Assembly (NCBI GenBank): GCA_963920765.1
Contig: OY987247.1
Span: forward strand, 18,882,471 to 18,946,470
Source of the DNA: Ulota crispa
Taxonomy: Eukaryota > Streptophyta > Bryopsida > Orthotrichales > Orthotrichaceae
DNA length: 64,000 nt
Direction of reading: 5' to 3'
The notes beneath the pieces are model-generated. The model was not told the origin of the DNA. It made no database searches and saw nothing but the letters and a program-made list of their open reading frames with translations. Below, in pieces: positions 1 to 11,889 of this stretch. The stretch's first letter is position 1. The number at the start of each line of letters is the position of its first letter. Position numbers and translations under genes: made by a program.

Positions 1-1450
1 AGGCACTATGAGCATCAACCCGCTGCTTTCACAAACTTCTTGTCCCGTAGAGTGGAAGAATCCTTTGCATCCTTGATTTTCAATTGCTCTGCGTTTGGGT
101 TTCAAAACATGAGTTGCACCCCTAGAGAGAATATGTTTTTCACATCCACTTTCACCCAATTGAGTGGAATGTCCATGCCATGGAATTTTTGCTCTTGTGC
201 CAAGCCGCTAATGGTGCCAATTGCAAGTTTTTGTCTCATGGACCTGGGATTCACAAGAGATACGTCGTTGCCAATGACAAACTAGCATACTTGCATTTCA
301 CTAGATTACTTGCAAGTTAGCATTTTTAATGTAGAGGGTTTAGGATATAAGGAAGGATAGTCACCCTTGATGTACCCATAGCCCACTTCAATAGGGCTGA
401 CACGCAATTGCCGCAGAGTTACATTTCCAATCAATGTCCAGAGGAGGACTTCTAGAGTAAATCATACAAGACCTTGGCGTGCCTAAGGATTCATAGTGAA
501 GTTCCTCCAAGAAGATTGCTTGGGGACTACAATGTCACTAAGATGTAACTGAGATACAATTATTTATAACTAAGGGGCTACTATAGTGACAAGATGCAAC
601 TTCTTTGCCACTTAGACATGACTGCACATTCAGTTCTAAAGTCCGCCATCAACAACTGACACTGCAGGTAGGGACGTACCTTCTTTGACGGGCCCTCACG
701 TTTCTTCTCTAGCATGGGCTTAGTGGGGTTTGCATGCGTGTCCCTTTTAGCAATCTTCTCTTGCCACATTCAATAGCCGCTGTTAGTTAGGAGGTAGAGG
801 GAAGTTGAGGGAGCACGCCAACTTGCAACAACAATGTTTGCAGGTCCCCTCACCTCCATGCACAAACTGTACTTCTGTATCATTCTGTACTTATGAAGTG
901 TGTGGCATTGTTGAGGTTGATGTACTGCCTTTGCTGGGGCACTGCATCCATGAGACAGTCATACGCATCAATTGATGTTTGACTTAGGCGCAACTACGAG
1001 GTCACTAAAAGGTCACTGGATACATTACTATAGTTAATGTCATTGCCATCAACATATAGAAGAAACCATCAAAAACTATAGAATAAGAAGTAATTCCTCA
1101 GTATAGCAATTTGACTAAACGAGGGAATTGGGGCTTCAAGGTTTTGGATTACTTGCGTGTCAAAGTTGACATTGTTTGCACGGGGAGTGTCCTCACCATC
1201 CGTCATTGCAGGGCTCACGAGGCACTCCTTTGCTTGTTAGTAATATCAAGGGGGGCAATAAAAGAGGAGAAACATACGCAATCAATACACAAAGAAGTCC
1301 GGTAGGAGGCATTTTCAAGGGTCATACCTTATGGATTCCCACTCTTGCCTTCTTGCTGTTTACCCCACTTCCTGCCCCCTTTGTGTTTGCTCCTGCAAGA
1401 GCCATTTTTTTTGACTTTGCCACATGTACGGCAGAGGCCTAATACACAAG
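1..1450 (-). pseudogene. Broken multi-exon coding fossil, possibly transposon-derived (partial)
   Basis: No intact ORF, but the minus strand shows separated protein-like blocks in a sensible order. A possible first exon runs 1405 to 1328 (26 codons beginning MALAGANTKGAGSG) and ends at a GT donor. A second block at about 1230-1090 reads PAMTDGEDTPRANN and continues for some 30 residues. A basic block at about 770-580 contains KKREGPSKK. A last block, 285 to the window edge, reads FVIGNDVSLVN, then an alternation of hydrophobic and charged residues with QKFHGMDIPLNWVKVDV, interrupted by a TGA. The last block has the feel of the small C-terminal domain seen in plant En/Spm-associated proteins, but I cannot assign a family. 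The gene runs off the left edge. Confidence 0.35.
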
Positions 1451-2590
1451 GAGCCTGCTCCATTGCCCAGATCCACATGGAGAAGACAAACCACTAACCC
1501 TTTGTGATAGCGGGTACTCAGATGGGATCTCTTAGACTTCAGGAATCTTTTTAAGGTGGTTTCAAACCCGCCATTGCTCAATCAATTTTCCACAAACTGG
1601 AATTCATTGTCTAGAACGTCTTGTAAATTACTGATTGCATGTGGCTTTTGCCTAGATCACAAGATCTTGCTTATGTCCAGGAGCATGGTGTGAGTGCTCA
1701 AACCTCCCCCTTGAGAAATAAGCGCAAGCACAACCAAGTTCTAACAAAAACTAGAAAATGAGCTATAGCAGCAAGAGGGTGGGTTTGGTTGTAGATTTCC
1801 AACTAAAGATGCCTTCTAAGCAATGGATCTTTACTAATAGCCTACAACATACAATGATGAGCAACAAAAGAAACAATCTATTTTGTACTCCACATGTTGA
1901 GTTTTGTGTATAATTGAAATAGGAGCATGAGTAATCATATCTCGCCATAGGGGTTCTCATACTTGATGGCTTGGTTGTGGATGGCCTCCATTGCTCTTGA
2001 ACGCATGTGAGGGTGGTATTGAAGGAATTGTGTGGTGACTCTAATCTAAGGACAAATAATCACAATACTTTAGTGGGCTGCTAGATCAACCCTTCCTATT
2101 GTACTAGGTTAGGCTATGGCCGTGTGACAAATAATCGCAACATAAGCCAATTTCCAAGGTCTAAGATTGAGGAGGGAATCTCCTAGTTTGGATAAGCAAA
2201 ACAATATCCTTAATTCCAAGGGACATCTCCTAGCTCCACTAGTAACCACAATATGACAGATATTGATTCACGTCCTCGTTATGATGTGAGTTCTAATTTG
2301 AAGAGATCTCTTTGTAATTTGGGAGCGTCAATTAGTGAATATGATAATCCAAGAGTTGGTGGGGAATTTAAGTGTTCCCCTCTTTTTCTAAAAAATCAAG
2401 AAATTATTGAAATTGTAAGGTCCAAACTTGCTGGTTAGCTGAAGGCAGGGCTCCGAAGTTCAAGGCCGTGAAGTCCCTTGCCAAGTGCCGGCAAGGCGGG
2501 TATTGGCAAGCCAGGGTATCACCAAATTCGGGTATTGGCAGACTCGAGTACCGGCGACGCTGTTGGCGATGGCCGTGAGTCTAGAGAGAA
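1451..2590. other. Gene-free stretch
   Basis: I see no supportable gene here. A 61-codon plus-strand frame at 2253-2438 is short, has no recognisable domain, and lies just before the tandem array. It is probably part of a decayed repeat. Confidence 0.5.
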
Positions 2591-2599
2591 TGGAAGTTC

Positions 2600-3645
2600 A
2601 AAGGTTGAGAGGGTGCTGGGAGCTCGAAGGGCATTGCTGGTCACGGCAAAGAATTCTAAGAGTGAGGGCTGTGGCTCAAGCTCAAGAGCAATGCTAGTCA
2701 CGCCAAGAATTCTGAGAGTGAGGGCTGTATAGAGCTTGAGAACAATGCTGGTAGCTAAAAGTAGATTCTAAGAGGGTGAGGGCTAAGGCCAGAGCTCAAG
2801 AGCAATGCTGGTTACAAGCAGAGAATTTTGAGAAGGCTAGGGATGGCCAAGAGCTTCATGAGCAATGCTGGTCATGGCAAAGAATTTTGAGAGTGAGGGT
2901 TAAGGCTAGAGCTTGAGAGCAATGCTAGTCACGTAGAGAATTCTGAGAGTAAGGGCTAAGCTAGGGCTTGATGAGCATGTTGGTGCTAGCAGTGACTTTT
3001 GAAAAAGAGAGGGCTACGCTAAAGCTTGATGAGCACGCTGGTGCTAGCAAAGAATTCTGAGAAGGGAGGGCTTGGCCTAGAGCTCAATGAGCAAGGCTGG
3101 TGCTAGCAAGGAATTTTGAGAGTATGAAGGCTAGAAAGAGCTTGATGAGCAATGCTTGTCACGGTAGAGAATTCTAAGAGAGTGAAGGCCGAGAACTCAA
3201 TGAGCACATTGTTGACTGGGCAGGGAATTCTGGGAACAAGAAGGACAGGCTAGAGCTCGATGAGGAATGCCAATGACTGGGCAGGGAATTCTGAGAGAGT
3301 GAAGGCTAGAGAGAGCTTAATGAGCAATGCTAGTCATGGCAGAAAATTCTGAGAAAGTGAAGGCTGAGAGCTTGATGAGCAAGGTTGGTGCTAGCAGGGA
3401 ATTTTGAGTGTGATTAGGGCTTGGCGGAAGCTCAAGTGCAATGCTGGTTATTAGGCAAAGAATTTTGAGAAGTGAGGGCTGGCTAGAGCTCAAGAGCATG
3501 CTGGTGACTAAGCAAAGAATTTTGAGAAAGTAAGGCTGGCTAGAGCTCAAGAGCACACAAGTGACTAGGCAAAGAATTCTGAGAGAGGTGAGGGCTCGGC
3601 CAGAGCTCAATGAGCAATGTGGGGTGTCAGCCTTGGAATTCAAAG
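2600..3645. repeat. Tandem array of about 18 units of roughly 57 bp
   Basis: The phrase 'gaattctgagag' or a one- or two-base variant recurs at about 2651, 2707, 2765, 2822, 2882, 2940, 2994, 3051, 3110, 3170, 3224, 3284, 3344, 3399, 3460, 3517, 3577 and 3634. Between occurrences lies the phrase 'agagctcaagagcaatgctgg' in shortened or diverged forms. Spacing is 55-61 bp, so the unit is about 57 bp. Units differ by substitutions and small indels, so the array is old. Several ORFs of 70-110 codons inside it on both strands are by-products of the repeat and are not genes. It abuts the left LTR-like arm, so it may have expanded inside or beside a retroelement. Confidence 0.85.
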
Positions 3646-3869
3646 GGGTGAGATCCAAGTGGTGTCTTCATGGTAGAATGTGGGGAGTCTAGGACGGTTG
3701 GTAGTGCCACAAGCTAAAGAAGCTATGAGTGAGGCTAGGCCTCAAGCTAAAAGAATCTAGAGACTCAATGGCTTCTCAAAGAGCTGCGAGAGGAATCGGG
3801 TCAGCTGGTCGAAGCTGAGCTAAGATGATTCCAAAGGAGCTGCTAGGAGGGCTTCTTCTAGTACGGTAG

Positions 3870-5298
3870 AGGAGTTTTGGTAATGCAATGGTAAGCTGGC
3901 TCTAAACAATCAATACTCCTCTCTTGACTAACAACCTTACGGGCTATCGTGGTGACCATAGTGCTTAACTAGGACTTCTAAGAAGTGTGGAAGAGTGGCA
4001 TCACAAAGTCTTAATCCAACTTCCAAGAGATTAGTAGAATTCAAGGTAATGCAAACAAGTTCTAACTAGCTAGTGCTTGGCATGGACAAGGGCAAGTGAC
4101 AAAAGAGACCTTGAAGAGAGTACAAGTGATGGTAACAAGGAAAGAGTGATGAGAATGATAACAAGTGACCCAAGGAAAAGAGTAAGAGTTGGTAACCAAA
4201 GAGAGGACAATTGTTGTATTTGGGAAGGAGGTAAACCTTCTTTTATACATTTGAGGGGATGACATCTTGGCCTCCTATTTAGGAGATCCATAGATCCCTT
4301 GAAATCTACCTAAAATCTAAGAAAAACTCAAAATGGATGAAATCTGGATGAATTTGCCATAACTTTTGGGGTGTAGCTCCAAACAACAAACAAATGGTGG
4401 CAATGGATTCCTTAGATCCAAAATAGCCGGTTTTCATTACTCAAACTCCCAATTCCAAGCTACAAGGCATCCAAAAACTTGAATGAAGTATTAGGGGTGG
4501 ATGGGTGAAAAATCTAGAATTGGGAATTCATCCCAAATTGAGAAGTTGACTTCTTGAGGTCTTCCAACGTTGTTGGGGGAGCTGGGAAACACTCCTTACT
4601 TTTGTCAATTGGGCTTCAAATGGATACATTCTTGAAATTGGATGTCGCGTGCTTTTTTGAAATTAGATGGATGTCATTGTTCAAGGCCTTGCCGCTATCA
4701 AAACGACTTGAAACTTGGGGGATCTTCTTGAATCTTTGAGAAACTCTTCCATGAATTTTGGTGGCATTTTATTGCCATTCTTCAACCTCCTTTCACCGAG
4801 ATGGACTAATAGTCTAGCAAGGTCAACTATTTGGAATCACGCTCTCTGAATAGCAGAAGGTCTTGGAAACCTTAGGTGTAGATGCATCAAATTGACAATG
4901 TGACTTAGACTAGGTGATGTGGCCCTCGGCCATGGCATAACTAATCTACTCCTAAACTAACCCTCTCTAATTAGGTTAGTGGGGACTTTTGGAGGGGATT
5001 TTAAGCCCCAGGTGACTAATTCTAAACTAACCCTCTCTGATTAGGTTAGTGGGGACTTTTAGAGGGAATCCCAAGCCCCTAGTGTATGTGTCACTCCAAC
5101 TAACTAAAAATACTAAATCTCACTAAATCTCTCCTTATGACTTACTAAATGGAGTAGGGTAATGGTGTATTGCTAACCGTTTGGTCTATCTATTCTAAAT
5201 CAACATAAGTGGCTATTCTGCTTATATTGATGTAATTTCAAAGCTAAGTAAAACAAAAAATGAATTTAGGACTTCTGGTGCTGATTTTGGGATTCACA
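3870..5298 (-). repeat. LTR-like arm, left copy (reads leftward)
   Basis: About 1.3-1.4 kb here is the reverse complement of 10035-11300 with moderate divergence. Shared landmarks include the 'ggccctcggccatggc' block (4921 left, 10331 right), the 'acttttggggtgtagctcc' block (4362 left, 10888 right), and 'cttctaagaagtgtggaag' (3983 left; complement at 11260 right). Read on the minus strand the copy begins TGTGAATCCC at 5298, as an LTR begins with TG. It carries a TATAAAAG box on the minus strand (4247 to 4240). It fits the 3' LTR of the minus-strand gag-protease relic to its right. The outer limit near 3870 is approximate. Confidence 0.7.
4240..4247 (-). promoter_or_regulatory. TATA box of the left LTR-like arm
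   Basis: The complement of 4240-4247 is TATAAAAG. The equivalent position of the right arm also has a TATA box, at 11015. Conservation in both copies supports a retroelement promoter. It would drive transcription leftward, away from the inner gag-protease region. Confidence 0.45.
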
Positions 5299-6195
5299 TA
5301 TGGCGGCTACTTGGGCAAGATTTGCAAGAATCCTGAGAACCCAACTAGGAGGCCTTGTCTATTGGTCACACGGTCAACTCTCACTAAATTCTATCTAAGA
5401 TCTCTTATCCTCCTCAAATGATTTGAACAAAAAGAAAGAAAATCCTAAGAACCTAAGCAAGTGGACCTAGACATAGTCTAGGGGCCTGAATTTGTGCAAA
5501 GAAGAGAAAAAAAGAAAAAAAATCAAAATATAGAAATGTGAGCCGGGGGGAGGGGGTGAAGTTTTTCCCTCCTTATGTGGTTGAGGTCACAGTAGTGGTG
5601 CCGGGGTCATTTTGCCTTTCAATCAAATTGATGAGAACAATAGCTAGAGGCATCTTGCTTCTAAAAGTGGCAACGTTGAGTGTTCTGTCTCATTTTTGGC
5701 GCCATGAGGAACTTGTTCTTCCACCTTAACGTGTAGTGTATGTGACCCTCTCCCTTTTTTCTCATTGGTCACCGTGCTTTTCATAGCTTGGTTTGGCTTG
5801 ATTTTTTCTACTTCCAGTTTTGAGGGCTTGCTGGTCACCCGAGTTGTCTGGACTATCCGTTGATAAGGGTGCTGGGCCACATTGGTTCTCAATCTCCTAG
5901 TTGGTAAAATAACCTTGATCTGCTGCTTGCTAATGGATGGCTTGGCGGAACCTAGTGTGAATGATAAGTCTATAGCATTGGAGTTGTTTGGCAAAACTAG
6001 TGGGATGCCTAGCTGCCTGCAAGTCTTCCATTGCAGAGAAGGTGAAAGATTGATGAGGTCAATAGTTTGTGTTTTGTGCCGAGGGGGGCATGTCCTGAAT
6101 TTGCTGCTAAGACTTGGAGCGGCATGTTTTGAAGGTGGAGTTGCTAAGTGATGGTTTGTGCCTTGCTGGTAAGAACCGTTGCTGTTGTATGACAA
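5299..6195 (-). pseudogene. Retroelement relic: region downstream of the protease
   Basis: A minus-strand open frame of about 180 codons occupies 6195-5644. It continues, with one stop, from tryptophan-containing residues just after the protease relic (LKAGRNWLGKWECLIKLS). It is rich in S, T, K and P and shows no reverse transcriptase, RNase H or integrase motif. By position it is the linker that follows the protease in a Ty3/gypsy-type polyprotein, or unrelated sequence joined after a deletion. 5299-5640 holds only an A-rich stretch near 5505-5530. Confidence 0.4.
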
Positions 6196-6433
6196 TTTGA
6201 TTAGGCACTCCCACTTCCCTAGCCAGTTTCTGCCGGCTTTTAGTACATATAAGTTGTCCTCCGAATATGGGTGTTCTTTTAGCTACTGAATAAAGGTTCC
6301 ATCATCTTTGTAATTATACAACCTCAGGCCAATGCAATAGATGTTGTCTAGAGTGGTAGTGCCCTCTACCCAAACCATCTGAGTGGAAGGTAGCTCTTGG
6401 TCCCTAGTGGGGCCGAGGGTCAGCCCTTGAGGA

Positions 6434-6870
6434 TTGATCCCAATCATGGTTCAAACTCCAATAAGGCCATATGTAAACGTAGGGTGCTTGTCAGCCCAGT
6501 TGACTATTCTCCATATTGTCAAAGAAACCTATTTTTTAGTAGCAGAGAATAAACTCCCAATCTGGTTCCCTCAATTACAGGACTTGAAATGTGAGGGTGG
6601 AGTCTACGCCTCTGATTTGCATATGCAGGTCCGTGATTCTATCCAAAGGGTTAATTGTGCTTTGTTTGGCACATTTCAGTTAGAGGTAAAATGGATGAGT
6701 CACATTTAGTTCCAGCCGTTCCATAGTCAAGGCTAGAATGATATTTACTCCATTCCCATCGTCAACGAGGATGCCTAAGATGATTTTGTCAACAATCTCT
6801 ACATTGATTTTAATTGCGGCAAAAATTTTGCGCAAGCCGCGATGGTCAGGAATTGGCTCCATTTTATGTA
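6434..6870 (-). pseudogene. Retropepsin (aspartic protease) relic of a Ty3/gypsy-like element
   Basis: The minus-strand translation from 6862 gives ILGILVDDGNGVNII, which matches the active-site region of retroviral-type aspartic proteases (LVDxGSGxNI). TMERLEL follows in the expected position. After a frameshift near 6650 the next frame reads ITDLHMQIRGVDSTLTFQVL, the usual second half of the fold. A further frame keeps YSLLL followed by a tryptophan-poor version of the GRPWL motif, then NWADKHPTFTYG. Order and spacing match plant gypsy proteases. At least two frameshifts and several stops make it inactive. Confidence 0.7.
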
Positions 6871-6899
6871 CCTGAGTTAGTCAAGGGGTCCGTCAAATA

Positions 6900-9090
6900 A
6901 TCGCGTTGTCAAGTTGAGAAGAGCGCACCTTGGGAACATACAAAGTGTCTTGCTGAGATTGTGCGTTACCGACTAAAATTGTCTTTGGTCTTGATTTTTA
7001 CTTTTCAAATTTTCAGTCTTCAATCTTTCGTTGGCCTATCTTGTAGCTGGCTCTAGAAGTATAAAGGTCATGATAGGGATAAGAGCCCGCTGGATACGAG
7101 ACGGGTAGATTGAGACAGCAGACACGAGCCGCCGTCCGTATGACAAGATCCTAAATTCAAATTTACAATTTGCTGGTCAAAACTCTAGATTGTGAAAACA
7201 GAGCAAATTTTGACCATGTGGGTGATCAATCCCACTTCATCACCATAACAATAAATGGGGTTAAGTTTGGTTTAATCCAATCTACCCGCAACAAACTTTA
7301 CAAAACAAAATTGAAATGAATTGACAAACAAGCTTCCAAACCCCGCTAGAAATAACAAAGCCACATCCTACACATACATAAAAAATAAATCCAAAACATT
7401 TCTCTTGAAATTTTTATATCTTCAAATCTTCAAGTCTTCATGTCTTCACATCTTCATGTTTTAAATAAAAGCAATGAGGAAAATCACATATAACAAGTCT
7501 TAGAAAGGCTACAACCTTCTATTTAGTGCCACAGATAGTTTAAAGATTCAAATATTAAGTGTATTAGCCATTTGGAAAACTCTTCTAACCTACTAACGTC
7601 CCTCCAAATTTCAACTCATTTTAAGCTATTGTCCAAAAGTTATGCGAGTTCAAAGTAGAGGCTTTATTTCTTCCTTGCAAATTAAACACTGCCTCTATAA
7701 ACCTTTATAACTTTTGTTCTACACATCACCCATAAAAATGTGATATCAATTTGAAAAAATAACATCACTAGCTATAACTCGTAAAATCTCTACTTCAAAA
7801 TAAAACTTTGTCTAAAAGTTCTAGTCAATCAAAATGTGAGTTTCAATTTTTTTAGAGGGCACCAAAATCCCAACTTCTACACACTATAACTTCTTTAATA
7901 AGATTTCAAATGGAATGATTGAAAATAATTCAAAAAGCTATAACAACAAACTATCATTTATAAAATTTTGAGAAGAAAATTTTATACTGTCCAAAAGTTG
8001 TAACTCTTCAAAGTTTTGGCCTTTTCATAATAAAGGAGCAGCCACCTCCAATCCTTCGCATGTCCATAACTTTCTCTTTTGAGCTTCAAATCTCAAGTTT
8101 AAAAGCTTTCTAAAAAGCTAAGAATAAGATAAACACTCTTTTCAAATGTTATTATAGAATAATATATACATCATAAGCTATGGCTTGTCAAAGTCTCAGC
8201 TTTTCTTCATAATTTGGTTTTTTGACTTCAAAATTCAAACACTCATAATTTTTGCATCAAAAATCCAAATTAAACTTGCAAACTCATTTTAGAAAGGTGA
8301 TCACACAAAAAACAAGGCTTTCAAATTTTAATGTAAAATCATGTATGCGCAAAAAGTTCTCTCATATCAAAGTCTTGGAATTTTTTCTTTCTTCCCACCA
8401 ACACTCATACATTAATTTCTAACAACTAAAAAATCTCTCCTCCTTAATTTCAACCCTATCTAAGGTAGGGAGGTGGGACACATCAGCTTATGCCCTTTTC
8501 TATCCTAACTTCACTATAGATGCCAAGCTCTTTTTTCTTTGACACCTTTCCTATTTATTTCTAAATCCTTAATATTTTTTATTTAAACAAAGGCAAAATA
8601 TATGAGCCTTTCAAAACATTTAGATAAACATATAAAAATGATTAAATTACAAAATAAATACCACCATAAAGTGCCCACGTGCCTTTGCGAGCATATAATA
8701 GCGTCAATTGCATGTCTTCAGTCGCCAAGTCATAGACTTGGTTGATTGAAGAAGCGATTGTCTCTGGCCGTCCACTGGTCTAGATTTGAACCTCATTGGA
8801 CTTGTTGAGCAATAATGGCGGCCTGCGGTTTGGAAGCTAGTGAAGCAAGGAATTGGCCCAGCCAACCCGCTATCTATTTCCCTTGAGCTGCGCATGTGAT
8901 AAAACGACGCAGTGCATTGGAATCTATGTTCACTGCGTTGTCACCAAACCATGGTCCTTACCACAACCACCCCTTTTGCCATAACTATTGATTTATTTAA
9001 ATCAACACAAACATAAACAAATAATAAGTATTTATATGATGGAAAGATTTCCATCAAGACAATGTTGTCCTTCATTTAAGGCCAGGCTAG
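6900..9090. other. AT-rich, gene-free interior with diverged repeats
   Basis: No gene is supportable. 7418-7459 is a short run of 8-9 bp units of the 'tcttcatg' type. From about 7630 to 8400 a phrase like 'ccaaaagttataactc...tcaaag...ctttt' returns at roughly 7630, 7780, 7990, 8170 and 8350. This suggests very old tandem units of about 180 bp. The short minus-strand frame at 8895-8704 has no recognisable domain. Confidence 0.45.
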
Positions 9091-10020
9091 CTATGTTACC
9101 TGTCCAAAGGAGATGTCCGCTTTAGCCCTGACCAAATCATTCCATATATCATATGGGCTCAATGGGTTCTTCTTTCGGGGCTGCTTTATTTTATATGCCG
9201 GATGGGGGCAATGGCTAAATTTGCCCGTGGAGAGGAATTGATGCTTGTTTTCATCAAGCTCTACTCTTGTGGAGATGTGAGCATTGAAACTAATTTTTTT
9301 AGCCATATTGAGTAGGAGCAATGGCTGGATTCGCCAGTGGAGAGGAATTAATGTTTATTTTTGTCTAGTTTTACCCTCATAGGGAGGTGAGCATTGAAGC
9401 TAACCTCTTTAGTTGTATCTTTCAGTTTCTAATGAAGATCAAAAAACCGAGGAGCATCTTTGGAAGAGTGTAGGCTAGCATTTTTTGAGTTGTTCAAACC
9501 TTCTGCCTCTTCTTAGGGCGCTGGAGGTGCCGCAGTTGTTGATCATCCCTTGATGACTACCATGGCAGGGGTATACTCTAAGGTTGGTTCATCGTCTTCT
9601 ACTTCCATTAATAGGGTTGGTTGGATGGCATCTCATTGTGGTGGGCTGGTGTTCATGTAACATGCGTCTTGTGTAGCCAGCGGTTGGGACACCGGAATAG
9701 TGCGCGTACTAGTTTTTACCGTTGCAGGTGGATTGTGGATCTGACAACCTTGAGCATGGTAATAACATATGTTTGGGGCAGTTGTTGTTTTTAGAGGTTT
9801 TAAAAAGCAAACGCCTTTCATGTTTTGTTGGGCCTGTGCCACATAATCAGCAAATGGCAGCTCCAGAGGAATTATGTTGTCAAGCCTATTACAGCGGTTA
9901 GTGGGGTGACGCTCCTCACAGAGTTCGCACGTTATATTATTGGCCATCCAACAGCCTTCAGGTGCGCGGTAATATCCACACATCTGACATTGCCTTTGAG
10001 GATTGCTTCCTCCGAGTCAA
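9091..10020 (-). pseudogene. Retroelement gag relic with zinc-knuckle cysteines
   Basis: Reading leftward from about 10014, the frame gives QCQMCGYYRAPEGCW, then CELCEERHPTNRC. The latter is a C-x2-C-x3-H-x4-C variant of the gag nucleocapsid knuckle, one residue shorter than the classical C-x2-C-x4-H-x4-C. A second histidine-cysteine cluster (ICYYHAQGCQIH) follows. After several stops, 9321-9091 gives NPLSPYDIWNDLVRAKADIS, the type of segment that links gag to protease in plant gypsy elements. The protease relic at 6862-6434 lies further along the same strand. No reverse transcriptase was found. Confidence 0.6.
9195..9415. repeat. Tandem duplication of about 110 bp within the gag relic
   Basis: 9199-9303 and 9310-9413 share the order 'caatggct...ttgccngtggagaggaatt', 'tgtttt...tctagttttac/ctctactct' and 'ggtgagcattgaagctaa'. 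They are about 80 per cent alike by eye. The copies code for related residues on the minus strand (FNAHxSTRVELDENKH and FNAHLPMRVKLDKNKH), so duplication happened while the region was coding or soon after. Confidence 0.7.
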
Positions 10021-10034
10021 GAATTTCAAGTGGG

Positions 10035-11300
10035 TGTGAGTCCCAAATTCCGCACCAAAAGTCTTGAATTCAATTTTGTTTCACTTAGCTTTGAAATTAC
10101 ATTAACATAAGTAGAATAGCCCCTTATGTTGATTTAGATTAGTTACACCAAATGGTTAGCGGAGTGCCATTTATCCTACTCCATTTGGCAAATCATTAGA
10201 AGAGATTTAGTGAGATTTAGTAGCATTTAGTTAGTTTAAATGACACAAATACTAAGGGCTTGGGATTCCCTCCAAAAATCCCCACTAACCTAATTAGAGA
10301 GGGTTAGTTTAGGAGTAGATTAGTTATGCCATGGCCGAGGGCCACATCACCTAGTCCAAGTCACATTGTCAATTTGGTGCGTCTACACCTAAGGTTTCCA
10401 AGACCTTTTGCTTTTCAGAGAGCGTGATTCCAAGCAATTGATCCTGCTAGGCTACTAGTCCACCCCGGTGAAAGGAGGTTGAAGAATGGCAATAAAATGT
10501 CACCAAAATTCATAGAAGAGTTTCTCAAAGATTCATGAAGATCCTCCAAGTTTCAAGTTATTTCGATAGCGGCAAGGCCTTGAACAATGACATCCATCTA
10601 ATTTCAAAAAAGCACGCGACATCCAATTTCAAGATTGTATCCATTTGGAGCCCAATTGACGGAAGTAAGGAGTGTTTCCTAGCTTCCCCAACAACATTGG
10701 AAGACCTGGGGAAGTCTATTTTTCAATTGGGAATGAATTCCCAATTTTGGATTTTTCATCCATCCACCCCTAACCCTTCATTTAAATTTCCCAATGCCTT
10801 GTAGCTCGGAATTGGAAGTGTGACAATTAAAACTAGCTATTTTGGGTCCAAGGAATCCAATGCCATTGTCTATTTGTTGTTTGGAGCTACACCCCAAAAG
10901 TTATGGCAAATTCATCCAAATTTCATCCATTTTTGGGTTTTCTTAGATTTTAGGTAGATTTCAAGGGATATATGGATCTCCTAGATAGAGGTCCAAGGTG
11001 TCCTCCCTCAAAAGTATAAAGGGAGGCCCACCTCCTCCCAAAACACCACTTGTCATCACTCTTTGGCCACTTATCACTCTTATCACTTACCATCATTTGG
11101 GCCGATGGCTCTTTGAGTTTCCATCACTTGTTATGATCACCTCCTTTCCTTAGGCCATCCCCTAGCATTTGTCACCAATTCCTTGCTTCTTAGATTTCCT
11201 CATTGTTTTGGTCCTACTAACCCCTAGGAAGTTGGATTACGACTAGTGATGTCACTCTTCCACACTTCTTAGAAGTCCCATTTGCATTCAAGTCAATTAT
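10035..11300 (+). repeat. LTR-like arm, right copy (reads rightward)
   Basis: Inverted partner of the left arm at 3870-5298. It begins TGTGAGTCCC at 10035, just after a purine-rich 'caagtggg' stretch that could be a polypurine tract. Its TATA box at 11015 points right, toward the gag-like fossil that starts near 11890. TGGAATCAAAGG at 11577 resembles the initiator-Met tRNA primer-binding site (TGGTATCAGAGC), so the LTR may extend to about 11575. In this reading the right arm is the 5' LTR of a plus-strand element, not the mate of the left arm. Confidence 0.65.
11015..11021 (+). promoter_or_regulatory. TATA box of the right LTR-like arm
   Basis: TATAAAG lies in 'aaagtataaagggaggcc'. It is the counterpart of the minus-strand TATA box at 4247 in the left arm. 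A start about 30 bp downstream would give a transcript running into the gag-like fossil. Confidence 0.45.
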
Positions 11301-11889
11301 TAGTTAGAATATGAGCCCTTACCAAAACATTAGCTTACCAGTGTTGTGACAACCTTAAAGTTAGGAAAGAGAGCTATTCCTATTTTATAAATATTAGCTA
11401 ACCTCTATTGTTAAAACTTTTTGATTTCTTGAACCGGAAACAAGAAATTTGATAGAGGAATATGATTAGTGTATTATAGTCATTCCAAATTAGATAAACG
11501 AGTTAAAAATGAACTTTCTAGTTCTGGTCTTAACTAAATTGTCGGCCAAAACTTAACGCTAGAATCTGGAATCAAAGGTTCCTAAGCAGTGTGAACAATA
11601 CCGGAGGTGGTTAAGGGTACACCAGGCACTATTTACACCTATTGGAACCTTCGGAGGGATTTTTAAAACTGTTTAATGCCCTCATGATTAGGTGCAACCG
11701 TTTGTAACGGCAGTAATTATAAGCTGGACCATTATTATGCTAGGGTAGGCCGGAACGATCTTATCTTTTCTCTTCCTCTCTTATTCTTCTCTCTCACTTT
11801 TCTCCTACGCTGTTCTTGCTCTTCCTTCCCCTCTTGAGAGCTTGTGTGAGTTTGGCTTTATGATTGACCAAGTTGTAGCTATTTTTCAG

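Noticed and set aside
3317..3658. 113-codon minus-strand ORF with repeated LCLVTSMLLSSS-like phrases
   Set aside because: Translation of the 57-bp tandem array, with no independent evidence of coding.
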